From the NCBI RefSeq assembly GCF_905475465.1, contig NC_062251.1, positions 1,047,001 to 1,111,000 of the forward strand: a stretch of DNA of 64,000 nucleotides, written 5' to 3'. Position 1 is the stretch's first letter. The number at the start of each line of letters is the position of its first letter. The translations under genes and the position numbers were made by a program. The notes below the pieces were generated by a model. It did not search any database and had not been told where the DNA came from. It saw only the letters and a program-made list of their open reading frames with translations. The DNA is from Pieris napi. Its lineage: Eukaryota; Arthropoda; Insecta; Lepidoptera; Pieridae. Shown in pieces: positions 49,885-60,412 of this stretch.

Positions 49885-50520
49885 CTGCGTTGCCGGCCTT
49901 TTAAGAATTGGTACGCTCTTGAAGGACCCAAAGTCGAATTGGTTCGGAAATATCTACCGCCCATGGACACTTTTAATGCCGGTGGGCTCGCGAGAGCGTT
50001 GCCGGCTCTTAAAGAACAGGTACGCTCTTGAAAAGGAGCCTAACTCGAATTGGTTCGGAAATACCTACCGCCCTTGGACACTGCCAATGTCAAAAGGCTC
50101 GAGTGTGCGTTGCCGGCTCTTTAAGAATGGGCACGCTCTTGAAGGACCCTAAGTCGAATTGGTTCGGAAATACCTACTGCGCATGGACAATGCGAATGCC
50201 AAAGGGCTCGCGAGTGTGTTGCCGGCTCTTTAGAATGGGTAGGCTCTTGAAGGACCCTAAGTCGAATTTGTTTAGAGATTCCTAAAGCCCATGGACAGTC
50301 TTAATGCCAAAGGGCTCGCGAGTGCGTTGCTGGCTCTTTTAGAACAGGTACGCTCTTGACGTACCCTAAGTCGAATTCGTTCGGAAATACCTACCACCCA
50401 TGGACACTCTCAATGCCAGTGGGCTCGCGAGTGTGTTGCCGGCTCTTAAGAATGGATACGCTCTTGAAGGACCCTAAGTCGAAATGGTTCGGTAATACTT
50501 CAGTGGGCATCTGGTTCCAC
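49885..50520 (-). repeat. LINE-E-derived array, 110-bp units
   Basis: Six units with GCGTTGCCGGCTCTTAAGAA, GGTACGCTCTTGAAGGACCC, TAAGTCGAATTGGTTCGGAA and ATACCTACCGCCCATGGACA. Anchors 49889, 49999, 50109, 50219, 50326 and 50435. It ends in the ordinary LINE-E coding end (CAGTGGGCATCTGGTTCCAC) at 50520. The unit spans the coding end and the tail with the middle removed. Confidence 0.93.
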
Positions 50521-50819
50521 ATAGTAGTGGTGAAAATTAACACAATAAACCCTACTTAGCGATGATGAAAACACTTTAGTTTTTCAGTTAAAACTTCTAC
50601 CGTAAAGTATTAATGCGATGGAAACACACGGCTGTCCATTGCAACCTCATTCAATATTTTGTAGGTGAAAACAAAATGGCGCTAAAACTCTCTCTCAATA
50701 ATATGAAGGGATCTGATACCTTCGGAGATCAGGAAACGGGAGAGAGAGAGACCTGCAAGCAGAGATAATCGACTTATTGTCCAGAAGTTTTGATAGGGTG
50801 GGCCAAACGCCCCCGACCT
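50521..50819. other. Spacer
   Basis: GGAGATCAGGAAACGGGAGA and a GAGAGAGAGAG run at 50739. No feature supported. Confidence 0.4.
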
Positions 50820-51086
50820 TCACAAAGACGGGCGGGGGGGGCGGATGCTGATGTCCTTCTTAGGTACTACTGGAGATGGCCTTTTGGCGGGAGGACCACC
50901 ATTGGCTAACCGTTTCTTAATCTGGCCGACGAAGAATCCCGTCTGGTTAGAAAGATGAGGCTCCGTTGCCACCGGAGCAGGTCTAGCATCGCTGATGATG
51001 GACGGTCTATATTCCCCGTCTTGCTCCCGCTTTTCACTTGGGATATTGGTGCACTGCTTGACATATAGCTTTGCAGTATATGTCAT
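50820..51086 (-). CDS. Candidate coding exon, unassigned
   Basis: An 88-codon open frame, GC-rich against all surroundings. It has SEKREQDGEYRPSIISDARP, then HLSNQTGFFVGQIKKRLANG and a Pro-rich basic end (PPAKRPSPVVPKKD). It lies on the same strand as, and upstream of, the PLC-epsilon-like exons, so an N-terminal exon of that gene is possible. However, no strong acceptor or donor fits, and the frame simply stops at TGA. A domesticated or retroelement origin is equally open. No domain recognised. Confidence 0.35.
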   Translation of the reverse strand: MTYTAKLYVKQCTNIPSEKREQDGEYRPSIISDARPAPVATEPHLSNQTGFFVGQIKKRLANGGPPAKRPSPVVPKKDISIRPPRPSL

Positions 51087-51097
51087 ATTGGAGCGAG

Positions 51098-51305
51098 CAG
51101 TGTTGGCCTGGCTTCAGAGTGCGACCTCAAGAGGTGGTAGAACCCTGGCTGTGAACCGAAGGACTTTCTAGGTGCGCACAAACGAACGGTTAAGGAAAAC
51201 ATCTTGAGGAAACCGGCTTGCCTAAGACCCAAAAAGTCGACGGCGTGTGTGAAGGCACAGTGCTACCTTGCCTTCTAGGTGGACAAACCATGAAACAGAT
51301 ATTTC
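51098..51305 (+). mobile_element. SINE-B
   Basis: AGTGTTGGCCTGGCTTCAGA, GGTAGAACCCTGGCTGTG, ACGGTTAAGGAAAACATC, GTCGACGGCGTGTGTGAAGG and AACCATGAAACAGATATTTC. Retains the A-box half. Confidence 0.88.
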
Positions 51306-51938
51306 TGATGATATCCTTATATCTTAGAGTTATTAGGTGGGATTAAAATTTCGTATGCTGACATTTTTTTGGATAGAATTTGGTTTGATTCAATATCAAT
51401 TGTATCATCACCTTGCCAAGCTTAGCTTGTTTAATTTTGGATGAAAAACAATGACTTGGTGCTATGACCTAACCATTATCTTAGGACAAACCAAGGCGTG
51501 CGTTTGCGGCCAGATCTCCTTCTAACTGCCACTTTGCCTTGTATTATTAGTTGAAGGAGCTCGAAATTTTTGGTGTTTCCTAAAACATATCCGATTCATT
51601 ACCTATAATTATAGCTAATTATTACAGTTTTTTACCCCGTATGTTTACAAAAATGCCTACACAACGACGAGTAAAACAGCTGCCTGAAAGTTAAAACAAT
51701 CCTCTTCATTCACCTGTGAGGGTTGCTAGTGATGTTCGAGGTGATTTATCGATATTTTTATAACTATTTATTAATGTAACATACACATTATCTGGCTAGG
51801 TAAAACGACGACATCGTCAAGGAGGTTGGCTTTCAATGTGAGGCAGTCCTGGAGGAAGAAGGAGGCCTACGAATGAACCTAACAAAGAGGCTGATGATGA
51901 TTGTGAAATTATCTATATATAGCTTTTTATTCATTATC
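51306..51938. other. Spacer with RTE-like scrap
   Basis: 51795-51900 (plus) reads RRDDIVKEVGFQCEAVLEEE in part and ends GAGGCTGATGATGATTGTG, which resembles the last block of RTE-type elements. 51306-51790 shows nothing recognisable. Confidence 0.4.
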
Positions 51939-51990
51939 TAAGTACACATGTCAGAAGTGAAACTTCTTTGTAAATTAATTATTACTAAGG
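51939..51990 (+). mobile_element. GA2 left end only
   Basis: AAGTACACATGTCAGAAGTG and AAACTTCTTTGTAAATTAA match the outer end of GA2; the rest is absent. Confidence 0.7.
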
Positions 51991-52529
51991 TAAAAGCCCC
52001 AATAGATGATCATGTACCAGTATATGATCACTCCATGTATTTGTATATCTTTATTCACACTGTATATGTACTAGTGATAATATAAATAAATAAAGAATCT
52101 GCGTTTACTGCACAAGACGTTATGCGACAGAAATGCCATCTAAAGTTCTAATATGTAACTACTAAACGAATACATCAACCAATAGCGTGTATTTTTTCTC
52201 AATCTCCCTTACTCTTCTACTCTACTCTCGCAATCTTGTTATGTAGAATGTATACACCATAAGAGATAATACGAGTGAATGGACTAAAGATATTAAAGAA
52301 TGGTATCCAAGCCAAAAGAAACTGAGGAAAACATTGGGAAGATGATCTTAAAAGTAACAGACCCACTATAGAGAAGTATCCAGGACGGACTACAGTGGAA
52401 AAATCTGGAGAAGGCCGACAGGTTAACACCGAGAATGATTGGTACGTGTAAGAACTTGGTTGTTGGAAAGAAAGGCTTTATTCGTTCGTGTAGAATTTAT
52501 TACGTAAAGTTCAAATGGAAGAGAAGAGA
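51991..52529. other. AT-rich spacer
   Basis: No element recognised. 52210-52430 has an open minus-strand frame without domain or splice support. Confidence 0.4.
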
Positions 52530-52775
52530 CCAGCTTTGCGATTCTGTAACTCACTTTTCGAACTCACACAGCGGTTTTCGCATCGGCGGTCGCTCTGAAA
52601 TTGGTCGTGAAGCAGTCATTTTATGATTTGGCATTCTGAAAAGGTGGGAGCTTGTAGTTTATTGTTTATCAGAATGTACCATAAAATGACTGCTTCACGA
52701 CTGATTTCAGAGCGACCGCCGATGCGAAAACCGCTGTGTGAGTTCGAAAAGTGAGTTACAGAATCGCAGGGCAGG
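52530..52775. mobile_element. FB-2, full palindrome
   Basis: CAGCTTTGCGATTCTGTAAC to TTACAGAATCGCAGGGCAGG, with loop GGTGGGAGCTTGTAG. Confidence 0.92.
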
Positions 52776-53344
52776 ACAGGGAATTCTATGGAGGGGAAGC
52801 ACTTTCTCTTTTAACTATACTTTTTTAATAAACAAACTAAGCGATATGAAAGATTAAATTAAATGACAGCCAAAGCAAAAAGCCTTTTAGATTTTATCGA
52901 TAATTGCATACATCACTAGAATCCGATAAGGGGAAATAGGGATGTGCCCTGAATATGACGTTAAGAACACATTGTAAAGTATCTGCGTATTTTAATGGAA
53001 TTTTCTCTTTGTATAAGAAAATCATTTGCTATTTTAAGGCAATATTTACTTACGAAAATTTCTTAGGAAATATTATTTTAGAATGTGTGTGACTTGAAGA
53101 CGTGTGTTTGAACCCCCAGTGTGTTTAAACATAAATGTCGTGAAGAAAAATCTGGATCCGTTGATCTTCACCACCGTTCGTTTCATCTTTTTCTTTCTTT
53201 TCCTTCTTTAGGCAATTCCTATATGATATTATAACCTGAGATTTGGATACCTTTAAGAAGAGCTCCTCTCTTAAAGGCAACGCCTACTCGCCATGGCCTT
53301 CCGCAGCCATATCATATAAAACTATGTTAGAGACATTGGAATTT
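52776..53344. other. Spacer with LINE-E-like scrap
   Basis: 53245-53300 (TTTAAGAAGAGCTCCTCTCT, AAAGGCAACGCCTACTCGCC) resembles the LINE-E tail. Otherwise unassigned. Confidence 0.4.
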
Positions 53345-53577
53345 GACACCTCATTGGTCTAGTGGCTGACCCCTGACTGCGAATCCATGGGTCCCGGGTT
53401 CGATCCCCGGCTGAGACGAACATCGATATGATAAGCATTTGGTGTTGTGCTTAGGTCTTGGGTATTTAAATTTGTATTTATATGTCTATCTATCTATAAT
53501 ATGTATGTATATCCGTTGCCTAGTAGGTACCCATAACACAAGCTTCACCAGCTTAGCATGGGACTAGGTCAATTGAA
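53345..53577 (+). mobile_element. SINE-A
   Basis: CTCATTGGTCTAGTGGCTGA (A-box shortened by two bases), GGTTCGATCCCCGGCTGAG, (TCTA)n, TAGCATGGGACTAGGTCAAT; last bases lost. Confidence 0.92.
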
Positions 53578-53714
53578 ATCGCTTAGTGGCGAAAAGGCCA
53601 CCCGTGGCTACGTGTTTTTAAAAGTATAGAGTTAATATTATTAATGACACATGACATCAGGACAAATAAAATTCGTTGCAGCTCACTTCTAGAAATTGCC
53701 CGTAATAATCGTGC

Positions 53715-53828
53715 TTTGTGCCCGGCTTTTTGAAGAAAGGCAACGTGTGTCAAGCACAGGAGTCACCATCTTGCCTATTAGGTTGACAAATAATGAAATA
53801 GATAACTGCCAGACCTACAAAATGTACA
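53715..53828 (+). mobile_element. SINE-B 3' fragment
   Basis: GGCAACGTGTGTCAAGCACA, ATCTTGCCTATTAGGTTGAC and CCAGACCTACAAAATG. Confidence 0.7.
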
Positions 53829-53884
53829 AAAATCCGTTCGAGACTTTTTAGTACTTCGTTTCATGGTTTCAACAGTAAGCCATT

Positions 53885-53985
53885 TCTGAAGTTATACTTC
53901 TTGTGACGCGGTAGGGAAAAATGATGAGAGTAATTTTTTACGATGCGCGCGCTCTCCGTCACAAAAAACCGACACCGTGAAGATA
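53885..53985 (-). mobile_element. GA1 end fragment
   Basis: CTGAAGTTATACTTCTTGTG, GATGAGAGTAATTTTTTACG and ATGCGCGCGCTCTCCGTCAC, i.e. the GA1 right end on the minus strand. Confidence 0.78.
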
Positions 53986-54531
53986 GCTTAACGGCCAAAA
54001 TTAATAATGTATCCTCAATCTATGATTATAACCAATCTTGGACTGATTCATATCTAAAGACCGATCTCCAATCTGCATGCCAATAAACATTTCTGCTATC
54101 CGATTGTTTATTTGACAAAAGATTGACAGCAATCTTTTGCGTGATCCTTGCCTCTCGACCGCGTTTCGTTCAATGCAATATGTTGTGTTCAAGCATACCA
54201 AAAGTTCGTGTTTTTGGAACGAAATAAAATAAGTAAGACTTAGGGTCTGTTTCACAATGTATGGATAAAGTAGCAATTAGCTATGCAACGTTTTGTTTGT
54301 TTCTTTGTTACGAACAAATAAAGTTACAAAATTCTATAGAAAAACATAGAACCTTAACCTTTTTGCTGGTCATTTAATATTACTTGTAACGAAACGGGCT
54401 GTCATTTTCATATGGTATTATTGTTTGTTAGGTTATTGAGTATTTTAGTACATATTACAAATATAAATTTTCTCTGAGTAGTTTGTGTATGTTGTTTTTG
54501 TGATTCGAGGTTGGTTCTTTAACTTAAAAAA

Positions 54532-55018
54532 ATGTCTACGCAAAAACGTGAAAGAAGCGTCAATTTCAGCCGGGAAGACGTTGACCTTCTAACTTCGCTT
54601 GTTGCTGACCATAAAAATATATTAGAAAATAAAAAGAGTGACTCAGTCACCTGGCAGGAGAAAGAGCAGTGCTGGAAGACGCTGGAGGCGCTGTTTAATA
54701 GCACAAGTGGGGTAAACTTTCGCAGTGCTAAAGCTTAAAGAGGGCTACAAGAAAAAAGTCTGCCTTGATACATGCTGAAACATATCGTAGAGGAGGTGGC
54801 CCTAGTGCTGCTACTCCTCTTATTACCCCTCGATAGGGGTATCGAGGAAAAAGTCAAAGACATGATGTTGTTGTCTGTCGAAGGAAATGAAAGTCAATTG
54901 AAAGGAAGAGCTTCTAAATAAGAGAAAGCAATGGGCATTTAAAGATGAAGAAAGAGAGCATAAAAGAGAATTCTGGGCCATAGAAAAAAATATATTGTTA
55001 AATAAATTAGAAAAATAA
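54532..55018 (+). pseudogene. Harbinger Myb/SANT-like DNA-binding protein
   Basis: ATG at 54532. It reads RERSVNFSREDVDLLTSLVA, then DHKNILENKKSDSVTWQEKE and CWKTLEALFNSTSG, the pattern of the Myb_DNA-bind_5 domain (W..EE..W..L...FN). The first frame ends at 54738. Neighbouring frames continue with LIHAETYRRGGGPSAATP and EEKVKDMMLLSVEGNE, so at least two shifts have occurred. In living Harbinger elements this partner binds DNA and helps import the transposase. Confidence 0.78.
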
Positions 55019-55132
55019 TAGATTTTGTGCCTGGAGCGAGGATGTATTGTATTAAAAATTTGTATTTTTATTTAAATAAAAGCATTGAATTTTTATTTAA
55101 TTTATCTCAAAAATGTTGTAATTTATAAAATA

Positions 55133-55835
55133 TTATAGTAATAAAGCAAAATAATCACTTATAAGATTACTTCGCAAACTTGCATTTCCCACGTTGTCAA
55201 TTGCGCTTTGATCAATATCATCAGCTTGTTCATCTACTTGTTGCAGTAGTTCAAAATGTTCATCTCGCATATCAATAGCAATATTGTGCAACACTGCACA
55301 TGCCACTATCACGGCTTGTACACGAGATACTTGAAGTAAAACCTTTTTTGACAAACCGATTTTGGGGAACCGATTTTGGGGAACCGATTTTTTCCAAACA
55401 CCATATTATGTCCTTTCCACCACATTTCTGCTTCGTATTTGAGATTCGTTATAAAGATGTTCTGCTGGAGTCTTGAGGTTTTGCAGTGGAGTTAGTAGGT
55501 AGTATCTATAGTAACAAATATTTTTGGTTGTAGTTAATATTTAATTTTTTTTTACAAAAGTTGATGAAAAGATGAAACCTGCAAGAAGTCATATATGATA
55601 GACATCACTTTGTGTAAAAGTGTCTCCAAAGCTTCTTTTGTTAACCTAAATCTAAATGTGAATTCGGCTTCATTCAGGCTCTGGATATAATAAATTCTTG
55701 TCTTCTCACAGAAGTACGTTGTCTTCTTCCAGCTTCAGAATTACTATCCCAATCGGATAATTGCATTTAAACTTCCAAATCACTATCACTAGAACTGGAA
55801 GATGACGAAGATGAATAAATTTTCCCAATGAATAT
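55133..55835 (-). pseudogene. Harbinger (DDE_4) transposase, deleted and frameshifted
   Basis: The N-terminal part near 55820-55610 gives a Ser/Asp-rich start, then LNEAEFTFRFRLTKEALETL. A jump follows over most of the catalytic core. The C-terminal part at 55500-55133 gives TPAEHLYNESQIRSRNVVER, then KKVLLQVSRVQAVIVACAVL and HNIA. R-N-V-V-E-R and V-I-V-A-C-A-V-L-H-N are signature blocks of HARBI1-type nucleases. Only about 700 bp of an expected 1.1 kb is present; a small duplication (CCGATTTTGGGGAA twice) lies at 55358-55388. Confidence 0.85.
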
Positions 55836-56196
55836 TAAGTTAGGTCGCAATCCCAAACCCAAATCATACCAGTTTCACCGATAGCAATCCGAGATTGATT
55901 TGGCCAATCGAAGCAACAGTCAAAATGGACAGATAGGTTGTTGGCATGAGTAAACATTCATTTTCATACAGAGGGCAATCTTCAATCTCTTATCCGCCCT
56001 CTGAACGATTGGTTGAATAATTAGATAGGTATCTCAGTCCATGTATTGAATATTGGCATGCTTTTCTTTAGAAATGGATTGAATTGTCAGTCTATGACAG
56101 CTAAAATTGGATTGATATTGCATATTGGTATTGGCCGATAGTCAACATTTGAGTTTCTATTGTTAGTATCGTTTATTCTATTATATATTCTACTAG
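55836..56196. other. Spacer beside Harbinger
   Basis: Several short words (TATTGGCATGC, GGATTGATATTGCATATTGG) echo 54000-54110 in reverse. Possibly the flanks of an older element that Harbinger entered. Confidence 0.35.
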
Positions 56197-56490
56197 CTGA
56201 CCTGGCAAACGTCGTTTTGCCATGTATATATGTATTTCATTTATAATCAAAAATAGGGGTTGATCGTAGAGGGGTGAAAATTAGGGATTGTATGTACTTT
56301 ATAATACTGTATTATAAAAAAATAATTTAGGGGTGGACTACCCTTAACATTTAGGGCGATGAAAAATAGATGTTGTCCGATTCTCAGACATACCCAATAT
56401 GCACACAAAATTTCATGTGAACCGGTCAAGCCGTTTCGGAGTAGTTTAACTACAAACACCACACACGAGAATTTTATATATTAGATTTTA
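56197..56490 (-). repeat. TAG-type repeat
   Basis: ACTAGCTGACCTGGCAAACG, GGGTTGATCGTAGAGGGGTG, ACCCTTAACATTTAGGGCGA, CGGTCAAGCCGTTTCGGAGT and GAGAATTTTATATATTAGAT. Complete head-to-tail copy. Confidence 0.8.
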
Positions 56491-56503
56491 TTTTATCATG
56501 TTA

Positions 56504-56558
56504 CGCCAAAGGAGTATAACTTCTAACGCGTGTACATAAGTACACAGACGTTTTTTGA
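56504..56558 (-). mobile_element. GA1 end fragment
   Basis: CGCCAAAGGAGTATAACTTC and CGTGTACATAAGTACACAGA, the GA1 left end inverted. Confidence 0.78.
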
Positions 56559-57229
56559 TCGTTTTTATATTAAAGATACATATAATATAGATATACAAAA
56601 GGTAAGATATATATAGTAAATTTGATTGCTCGACTGGAGATACTAAAAGGAAATCAATTGGGTTTGGAGAAATGGAATTATATGTGTGAAGCCTGATTTC
56701 TGGATAACCTATTTATTTCTAAAAGGATCAATTGAGATCCCGATATATCAACGACAATTTTGTACATTGCGTACATAAAGAATTATTTTAAGCAATTTTC
56801 AAATGAATTTCGTGTTGCCTGAATTGCCCGCATATCAAATTGACTTTTCCTGTAACTAGTGCAAGGGTGTCAAATCAAAATCTCAATGGGCAATCAAAAA
56901 ATCAAAATACGTTTATTCAGCTTAGATGCGTCTTAGGGCATGCTTATGAATGTCAAAAACGTGTCGCGAAAGAGCAAGACTACGCCATCCGTTCGCAAAA
57001 CTACCAGGAGGCCTTGATCTGAGAAGAACGGGCAAGAAACTCAGCAAGTTTTACCCTCCCTCTACATTACAATTATTCAAAGAAAAATGTCATAAACCAC
57101 AACGTCATTAAATTTACATAAATAAAAAATAAAAAAAATCTGTTCTGTGATTTAACACATTTACCATTACAAACAAATCAGATTATAAGAATATAATTAT
57201 AATTTGATTTGTGTGTAATGGTGAATGTG
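56559..57229. other. Spacer with LINE tail at 56880-57060
   Basis: GGGCATGCTTATGAATGTCA and GAGAAGAACGGGCAAGAAAC are a reverse-strand LINE 3' tail of a further family. The rest is unassigned AT-rich DNA. Confidence 0.5.
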
Positions 57230-57410
57230 CAGGAGGCTCATCTGATGTTAAAAATGCTCATGGGCACTTTTAATGCCTGCATTGTCACTTTTTAAAGAAC
57301 AAACGCAAACGGGCAGCAGGCTCATCAGATGTTAGCTGATACCGCCCATGGACACTTTCAATGCCAAAGTACTCGCGGGTGCGTTGCCGGCCTTTTAGGA
57401 ATTGGTATGA
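57230..57410 (-). mobile_element. LINE-E tail, one and a half units
   Basis: CAGGAGGCTCATCTGATGTT, then GGCAGCAGGCTCATCAGATG, TGCGTTGCCGGCCTTTTAGG. Confidence 0.82.
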
Positions 57411-57674
57411 AAATATAGCTATAGTATTTATTAAAGATTTCAATGCCTAACTGCCGGTATAAGCAACGGTTAATAAGTTTAAAATACATAACTACGTTCA
57501 CAAGGCAACTTTAAACTTCATATGTAGGAATATGGTTATCATAGGCCGACCGGACGCAAGCCGGCTCAAGTTACATCCGGACCGGATGACCGGAATTTGC
57601 TCGTAATGTATCATTCACCTGAATATAGCTTTAATAAAGTATTCAGTAGTTTTACGTCAACACGAATTCAGAGA

Positions 57675-57857
57675 AATTAACTTAAACAAAATATCTTTAT
57701 TCATATAGGTAAACAAGTACTCTTATGAATTGTCAAAATTAATTGTAAATTTACATTGACTATCAGTTCGCAAGTCAAGGGCGTAGAGCGGGTAAGAAGA
57801 ACTGTCAAGAAACTTTCCGCCACTCTTTTTAATCGCCAAGTATTGTCATACAAATTA
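57675..57857 (-). mobile_element. LINE-B 3' tail
   Basis: ATCTTTATTCATATAGGTAA, CAGTTCGCAAGTCAAGGGCG, AAACTTTCCGCCACTCTTTT and CGCCAAGTATTGTCATAC, the reverse of 2835-3010. Confidence 0.85.
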
Positions 57858-58141
57858 CAGTGTTACAAATGAAGTGAATGAGTGAGTGTGTGAATGGGTG
57901 TGTATGCGCATGTATTTGAGAGTGTAGCTGAAAGTTGTTATGATCGTGCAACGTGTCTGTGTTAGTTTTCGAAACCTCAAAGTCATACCAAGATATGTAA
58001 TGCCTCTGTAGATTCGAAATCCAATTTGGCTAGTGTAATTTCTGGAACTTGCTAGTTTATATCTGGATATTTTTACGATCTCAGAATCCATAGATTTGGA
58101 AATTTTGTTATAAAGGAATGCAAAGGAGCGTTGACCAAACA

Positions 58142-58388
58142 CAGCCCTGCGATTCTGTAACTCACTTTTCGAACTCACACAGCGGTTTTCGCATCGGCGG
58201 TCGCTCTCAAATCAGTCGTGAAGCAGTCATTTTATGATTTGGCATTCTAAAAAGGTGGGAGCTTGTAGTTTATTGTTTATCAGAATGCAAAATCATAAAA
58301 TGACTGCTTCACGACTGATTTGAGAGCGACCGCCGATGCGAAAACCGCTGTGTGAGTTCGAAAAGTGAGTTACAGAATCTCAGGGCAG
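58142..58388. mobile_element. FB-2, best-preserved palindrome
   Basis: CAGCCCTGCGATTCTGTAAC to GTTACAGAATCTCAGGGCAG, arms about 110 bp, loop AAAGGTGGGAGCTTGTAG. Confidence 0.93.
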
Positions 58389-59411
58389 TTCTTCGTTTTG
58401 GCGTTGGGAATACAAATACTAGATTATGATTATGTAAAAATTTAAAGGACTGATTTGAAATGAAGGCTTTAGATGTTCATAAATATATTTAGGTCCCTTC
58501 ACGTATAAATACAGCTTATGTGTGCTTTGACCCTTCGGAGCTTACGCTGATAATTTGCTATACATTTTTAAAATCGCTACGAAGGTCATTCCCTAAAAAG
58601 GTTTTATAATTTGACGTTTTTACTAAAATTGTCAAACATTTGACATCGCTCAAGACGAGATTGAGATACGAAATATAGACCTGAGTCTCTTATGACGTAC
58701 ACACACTGTGTGTGTGTGAGACACACACATACGCCAATATTTAATGCACACCGCGACCTTCGTAACACTAACTGGTGCCCGTGACTTCGTCTGCGCATAA
58801 TTAAAATAATATTTGTCCAAATGTTGTAGCGTGAAAGACATTTTATCTACTTTGAACACCAGAAGCGATAAAAGTATCTATTTTCATTTAGGAATCAATT
58901 TATTACTACCAAATGTGCATATGAAATAAATTATAAATTTTTATTGTAGTTATAGTTTATTATTTTAGCAATAATGGCTTACACAGAAGACATAGATATA
59001 TACTATGACGGGCTTTTTTGTATAACTATTTAAGATAAACATTTCCATCATACATTACATATGTGTAACTCTAGCGGTTTTGGCATCGCACGCCAGAATA
59101 GCTCGCAGATGGTAGATTTTTTCCTACTTCGATATTTTGGACAATTCACATAACATCTTTATAAATTGTAGCCTAAGTGTTATTCTGATGTATAAGCTAT
59201 GTTATTGTAAAATTTCATTATAATCCAATCAGTAGTTTTTAGTTGAAAGAGTAACAAACATTCATCCATACTTACAAACTTTCGCGTTATAATATTTTAG
59301 TAGGATTTTGCTATACCCTTTAGAGACTGTTCACTCTTCCGGAATCAAAGCTGGTTATTATTTTTTCCTTTTCCTCCTCTCTCCATAAAACCTTCCCCAG
59401 AGTTCTATAAA
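58389..59411. other. Low-repeat spacer
   Basis: Contains a GT/CA microsatellite hairpin (CACACTGTGTGTGTGTGAG at 58707) and, at 59240-59300, wording reminiscent of the TAG repeats. No genes recognised. Confidence 0.45.
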
Positions 59412-59787
59412 AAAAAGGGTGCGTGTACTTATGTACGCGCGTAAGAAGTTATACTTCTTTGGCATTATTAAAAATAATTTTTGATTGCATGCAAATAATT
59501 AATTACAAGTAAATAATCAAAGACTGGAAAAGGAGTCATTATAGTCAATAAAGTTCAGTTTACATTTGAAAAATTAAATAAATAAATATTTATTATTATT
59601 CTCTTACATTAAGTGTAACATAAATTCTATTATTATTCGAATGTTGTTTTTAAATTATGTCTTATGCCGTAGCATCTTCCGTGGGCAACTTCATTCTGTT
59701 AATTTTGTGTCACGGTGCGGGCGCATCGTAAAATTTCACTCTCATCAATTTTTCATAACGCGTCTAAAGAAGTATAACTTCAAAAAC
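59412..59787 (+). mobile_element. GA1 element
   Basis: AAGGGTGCGTGTACTTATGT, tip AAGAAGTTATACTTCTTTGG and right tip CTAAAGAAGTATAACTTCAA. Nearly colinear with 11746 and 35088. Confidence 0.92.
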
Positions 59788-59849
59788 TCTAATTAGTCCA
59801 GCCGTCTTTGATTTTTACGCTAATTCATTTTTATGCAGAGCTTTCAGCA

Positions 59850-60038
59850 TGCTATTATCCCCGGGTTTCAAACCCTGGATTTGTACCAATATATTATATG
59901 TTCGCATTTAACACTCGGAAGGAAAATGTGAGGAAACCGGTATAAGGCCCAAAAATCAGGTCACCTACTTGCCTAATACACAACGCGAAACGAATACAAA
60001 AATCTGAAGCTCAGAGGAAAAAGGTTGTACTCTGGTTT
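59850..60038 (+). mobile_element. SINE-B, eroded
   Basis: GGTTTCAAACCCTGGATTTG, GGAAGGAAAATGTGAGGAAA, AGGTCACCTACTTGCCTAAT and AAAAAGGTTGTACTCTGG. Confidence 0.7.
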
Positions 60039-60054
60039 GTTACATGTTTCTTAA

Positions 60055-60412
60055 ATCTTAATATATATAAATTACGTGTCACGTTGTTTGTCCGCGATGG
60101 ACTCCTAAACTACCGAACCGATATCAATCAAATTTGCACACCGTGTGTAGTTTGATTCAACTTAAAAGATAGGATAGCTTACATCTCAATAATACCCGCA
60201 ATAGGTACTATTTTATTGCAAACTATTTGTTTATTATTTGATAGTCACAATTCTAACAGATGGCGCTGTGTTGAAAGTACCAACGTTTCACATAAGCTAC
60301 AATTTAATGGCATAACCACCAAAAAAGCATTCCCTTCCCTTGAATAGGTTACTACTATGTAATATAACTGAAACCTTAGCCACAGCAACGCTTGGCCGGT
60401 CTGCTAGTAATA
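60055..60412. repeat. TAG-type repeat (inverted head)
   Basis: ATATAAATTACGTGTCACGT, AACTACCGAACCGATATC, AGATGGCGCTGTGTTGAAAG and CTTGGCCGGTCTGCTAGT. Same as 9915-10267 but with the CATAACCACCAAAAAAGC block kept. Confidence 0.8.

Larger units (their letters stand above)
54244..55835. mobile_element. PIF/Harbinger transposon, decayed
   Basis: The left end GGGTCTGTTTCACAATGTAT follows TTA, as expected for Harbinger ends and their 3-bp target. Two convergent genes fill it: a Myb/SANT-like protein (plus) and a DDE_4-type transposase (minus). Both are frameshifted. No right inverted repeat was found, so the far end is lost. Confidence 0.82.
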
